64,000 nucleotides of DNA from VXNE01 sp965208745 (GTDB lineage Bacteria; Pseudomonadota; Gammaproteobacteria; Pseudomonadales; Azotimanducaceae), in the NCBI GenBank assembly GCA_965208745.1, contig CBDBPN010000004.1, positions 3,534,001 through 3,598,000 on the forward strand, given 5' to 3'. Positions 61,572-64,000 of this stretch are shown piece after piece. Numbering within the stretch: position 1 is the stretch's first letter; each line of letters starts with the position of its first letter. Made by a program: the position numbers and the translations under genes. Below the pieces are notes generated by a model, which was not told the origin of the DNA, did no database searches, and saw only the letters and a list, made by a program, of their open reading frames with translations.

Positions 61572-62058
61572 CGAGCCATCAGCGGCCGTTCGTCGCGGAT
61601 CTCCAAGCCGGCGGTTGTGTGCTGAATCTCTGCCTGATGACTCGCGGTCGTGGGCTACCGCGGAGGCTGGCAGCCTTTCTCAATCGGGGCGGCGTGAACT
61701 GTGGCGGCAGGCAAATTGGGGCTGACGGTCGGCGAAGCGATTCCGGGCCAGTAGTGGCCAAGAAACTGTAACGACTCTCACGTTGCCGCCCGCGCCCGCG
61801 TAGCATAATCCCATACAGAAATGAGTATCCATGTTGTCAAGCGTCGGGTTTCCGGCATTGGAGCCGGCCCTCGCCGGAGGGGTGTTTGTCGGGCTGTTGT
61901 GGGCTTCCCCGGTCTGGCGTGGCCGATCCGACCCAGGGGTCGGCTTCGGGCGATGGCGGAACCGCGGCGGCGGTCTGCCTTCGGCCTCGGCCGCGGTCGC
62001 TTGACGCTCCCTCCGCCGAGGCCGAAGGCGACCGTTCCCGCGGGATCCGCCACCGCCC
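61572..62058. other. Non-coding stretch, partly IS110 end
   Basis: No gene is supported. A 15-bp perfect inverted repeat (GCCTTCGGCCTCGGC at 61977-61991 with 62015-62029) lies close to the IS110 transposase stop and may be its terminator or part of the element's end. A TTGACA-like box on the minus strand occurs near 61840. Confidence 0.5.
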
Positions 62059-63012
62059 TCACCCGAGGTCCGGCTCGGCATGGGGCGTCCACGGTCGATC
62101 CTGCCTCAGCAGCGCGTTGGCCAGCACCACCATCTTGCGCATGATCGCTGTCAGGGCGACCTTCGCCGGCTTGCCGCGGGCGCGCAGTTCGGCGTACTTG
62201 TGGGCCATGTCCGGGTTGCGGCGCAACGCGGCGACGGCCGCCATGTAGAGGAGACGCCGCGGTCTGGCGCGACCGCCACGGATAAAGCTGCGTCCCTGCC
62301 ACTGGCCGGACTCGCGTGTCCAGGGCGCGACCCCGACCAGGCTCGCGACCGCCTTGGCGTCCACCTGCCCGAGTTCCGGCATGTCGGCGACCAGACCGGC
62401 CGCGACCACCGGGCCGACACCGGGGATCGACGTCAGCACCCCGATGCGGCGCGACAGCTCCGCGTCGGCGCCGGCGACCGCGGCGACCTCGTCGTCCAAC
62501 GCCTTGATCTGCCTGTTGATCTGCGCCAGCCGGTTCTTCAACCGCCGCCTGAGCAGCCGGTGCCGCACGTGCTTCTGCCGGTTCAGCGCCGCCGTGCGGT
62601 CCTTGACCAGCGCGTCGCGCGCCGTGACCAGTTCGTCGAGATCGCGTTGCGCCGGCGAGCGTGGCTCCACGCGCCGCACCGCGACCGCGGCGCCCATCGC
62701 GGCGAGCGTGCGCGCGTCCGCCGCGTCCGTCTTCGCCCCCACCCCCATCGCCTGCGCGAAGCGTCGCGCGCGCAACGCGTTGACACGCGCCAGCGACAGC
62801 CGGCTGGCCAGACGCTCCTCGAGCGCCCGGTGCCACGGCCCGGTGGACTCGTACACCACCAGCGTCGCGGAATCGCCGACCCACGCCGCCAGCTCGTCGA
62901 ACCCGGCCGCCGCGTTCGCAAACCGCGCCGACTCCCCGGTCGAGTGCCGGTGGGCGTCGAGATGCGCCTTCGAAATGTCCACGCCGACCGTGTCGGCGGT
63001 ATGATCGTTCAT
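62059..63012 (-). CDS. IS110-family transposase
   Basis: The 317-residue protein has the DEDD N-terminal domain (TVGVDISKAHLDAH, VVYESTGPWH, GAKTDAADARTLA) and the C-terminal transposase_20 domain (LTSIPGVGPVVAAGLVAD ... VGVAPWTRESGQW) with the catalytic serine region. The ATG at 63010-63012 gives MNDHTADTVGVDISK. IS110 elements lack terminal inverted repeats and use a structured RNA from a non-coding end to choose their targets. A strongly folded segment lies upstream of this gene (63126-63181). Exact ends of the element could not be fixed. Confidence 0.93.
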   Translation of the reverse strand: MNDHTADTVGVDISKAHLDAHRHSTGESARFANAAAGFDELAAWVGDSATLVVYESTGPWHRALEERLASRLSLARVNALRARRFAQAMGVGAKTDAADARTLAAMGAAVAVRRVEPRSPAQRDLDELVTARDALVKDRTAALNRQKHVRHRLLRRRLKNRLAQINRQIKALDDEVAAVAGADAELSRRIGVLTSIPGVGPVVAAGLVADMPELGQVDAKAVASLVGVAPWTRESGQWQGRSFIRGGRARPRRLLYMAAVAALRRNPDMAHKYAELRARGKPAKVALTAIMRKMVVLANALLRQDRPWTPHAEPDLG

Positions 63013-63125
63013 GCCTTCCGTGCTCCTGTGCTTGTCATGCGGGCCCGGTGCCCATGTATCCATCCAGGACGTGCGGAAGGACGGCGGCGACCAAACTCAC
63101 TTGCGGCCCCGGGGGCCGAGCCTGA

Positions 63126-63181
63126 AACGGTCCGCCGCCGCCCCCCTGCGCCGGTCGCAACCGGCGCAGGGGTGGACCGTT
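63126..63181 (-). ncRNA. Structured segment upstream of the IS110 gene (candidate bridge RNA part)
   Basis: CCCCTGCGCCGGT (63143-63155) pairs perfectly with ACCGGCGCAGGGG (63160-63172) across a 4-nt loop, and AACGGTCC (63126-63133) pairs with GGACCGTT (63174-63181) outside it. The two stems stack into one 56-nt structure with an internal bulge. IS110-type bridge RNAs come from the non-coding end upstream of the transposase and consist of such loops. Guide loops and RNA ends cannot be defined by eye. A simple terminator is the alternative. Confidence 0.35.
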
Positions 63182-63500
63182 CCAAAGGTCCACTGAGACG
63201 TCTTTCTAACAGACAAGCCTGAACGGAGGCGCGATCTGAGGCGTGTGACCGTTTGGGTTGGGGATGTGGCCCAAGCTGTGTTTGATGGGTTGTCGGGCGT
63301 AAGCTGACCGGCGGCGGTCTGCCCGATGCCGCCGTGGACCGACCCCGCGGGGTGCCGGCGCGGTGAACGGGAGCGAGTTCGGCCGTTTCGGGAGTGGCCG
63401 ACGACGCCTGGTGCGCGCCGCCCGCTTTTGAAGCGGGCGGGCGGCGCGCCGGGCACCGCCCTCGACTCGGGCACCGGACTCTTGAGCTTGAGGGAGAGCG
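63182..63500. other. Non-coding DNA between IS110 and the last transposase
   Basis: No gene is supported in these 319 bp. It must contain the right boundary of the IS110 element and the left end of the element whose transposase runs off the window, but no inverted repeats could be identified. Confidence 0.5.
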
Positions 63501-64000
63501 TCATGCCGCGGCCTCGGTCGCGATGGCGCGGAACAGTTCGTCGCGCGCGGCGTTGAGGGCGCGCGCGGCATCCAGGTCGGAGGTGGCGTTGGCGAAGGCG
63601 TCGAGTTGCCCGAGGGTGACGCCGGGGCGGAGGAACCGGGCGGCGTTGTCGAGGGACTTGAACTTCTCGAAGGGGGTGGTGACGTTCTCGTACGGGTGGC
63701 GCTTGGTCACGCGCCCGTCGTCGCCGACCGTCGCGACCGGGAAGTGGCAGGGTCGGTGGTAGTTGAGGAACGGCGACAGCACGTTCCGGGTGAAGGCGTT
63801 GACGGCGCCGGCGAAGCGCCGCGGGATGTGGCCGTGGCCGAGGTGGCGGCGCACCACGGAGCCGTTCTTGCCCTCGACGAGGGCGTTGTCGTTGGAGCGC
63901 CGCGGACGCGACTTGGTGAACTCCCCGACGTGCAGCTTGTGCAGCAGCTCCGCCACTTGGCGGTTGACGTACTCGGAGCCGTTGTCCGCGTGGAAGCCGT
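63501..64000 (-). CDS. DDE transposase, 3' part (runs off the window)
   Basis: About 165 codons are visible: HADNGSEYVN at the window edge (second catalytic aspartate), then EFTKSRPRRSNDNALVEGKN with the catalytic glutamate, and the same C-terminal layout as the transposase at 11280-12551 (SPFLNYHRPCHF, ARFLRPGV). The two proteins are related but far from identical, so they belong to different elements of one family. The 5' part lies beyond 64000. Confidence 0.85.
   Translation of the reverse strand, partial: GFHADNGSEYVNRQVAELLHKLHVGEFTKSRPRRSNDNALVEGKNGSVVRRHLGHGHIPRRFAGAVNAFTRNVLSPFLNYHRPCHFPVATVGDDGRVTKRHPYENVTTPFEKFKSLDNAARFLRPGVTLGQLDAFANATSDLDAARALNAARDELFRAIATEAAA

Overview
The window is very GC-rich and reads as a chromosomal segment of an uncultured or little-studied gammaproteobacterium. 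The evidence is the gene order (ygfX-nadB, lepA-rnc-era-recO, glnD-map-rpsB-tsf), a RelA with a degenerate hydrolase half, a GlnD uridylyltransferase, PlsB, RsmJ, the long type of DapD and type II secretion genes. Non-ATG starts are frequent. Giant Calx-beta proteins and an abundance of IS elements fit a marine or host-associated lineage, but that is inference.

Layout. 0-8.4 kb is housekeeping: ygfX-like gene, nadB (minus), then lepA-rnc-era-recO-relA. 8.6-10.7 kb is a two-gene ATPase/HNH pair resembling Septu, followed at 10.8-12.6 kb by an IS with a DDE transposase. 12.7-21.4 kb is housekeeping again: adk, moeA, tsaB, rsmJ, plsB, gspD, gspC. 21.4-26.8 kb is an accessory patch: a decayed gspN/dapE copy, an Rpn-family gene split by an IS481-type element, a HipBA-like module, and a near-perfect copy of the dapE start plus dapD end. 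27.0-33.0 kb is one giant secreted Calx-beta/fibronectin protein. 33.2-36.2 kb holds the intact gspN, dapE and dapD. 36.3-37.4 kb is a decayed phage tail cluster. 37.6-44.4 kb is dapC, glnD and map (minus), then rpsB and tsf (plus). 44.7-61.6 kb is a defence island: DUF5131/TcmP pair, a large helicase, a zeta-toxin fossil, DUF2806, a DUF1156 DNA methyltransferase, an ATPase/TOPRIM-like pair, a DUF499 ATPase and a PIN-domain protein. The window ends with an IS110 element and a partial transposase related to the one at 11.3 kb.

How the genes work together. dapD, dapE and dapC make three steps of the succinylase branch of lysine/diaminopimelate synthesis. gspC, gspD and gspN are parts of one type II secretion machine whose other parts are not here; the ancestral order was probably dapD-dapE-gspN-gspC-gspD, now split by about 11.6 kb. 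The strongest candidate for an unusual system is 46.9-60.2 kb: DUF2806, methyltransferase, ATPase and TOPRIM-like genes overlap one another by 4 bp and are followed closely by the DUF499 ATPase, so they form one transcription unit behind the helicase.

Repeats matter here. A palindromic repeat is inserted in frame inside both era and tsaB; a MITE-like hairpin overlaps the end of gspD; and a 373-bp block is duplicated almost perfectly 8.5 kb apart. No tRNA, rRNA or CRISPR array was seen.
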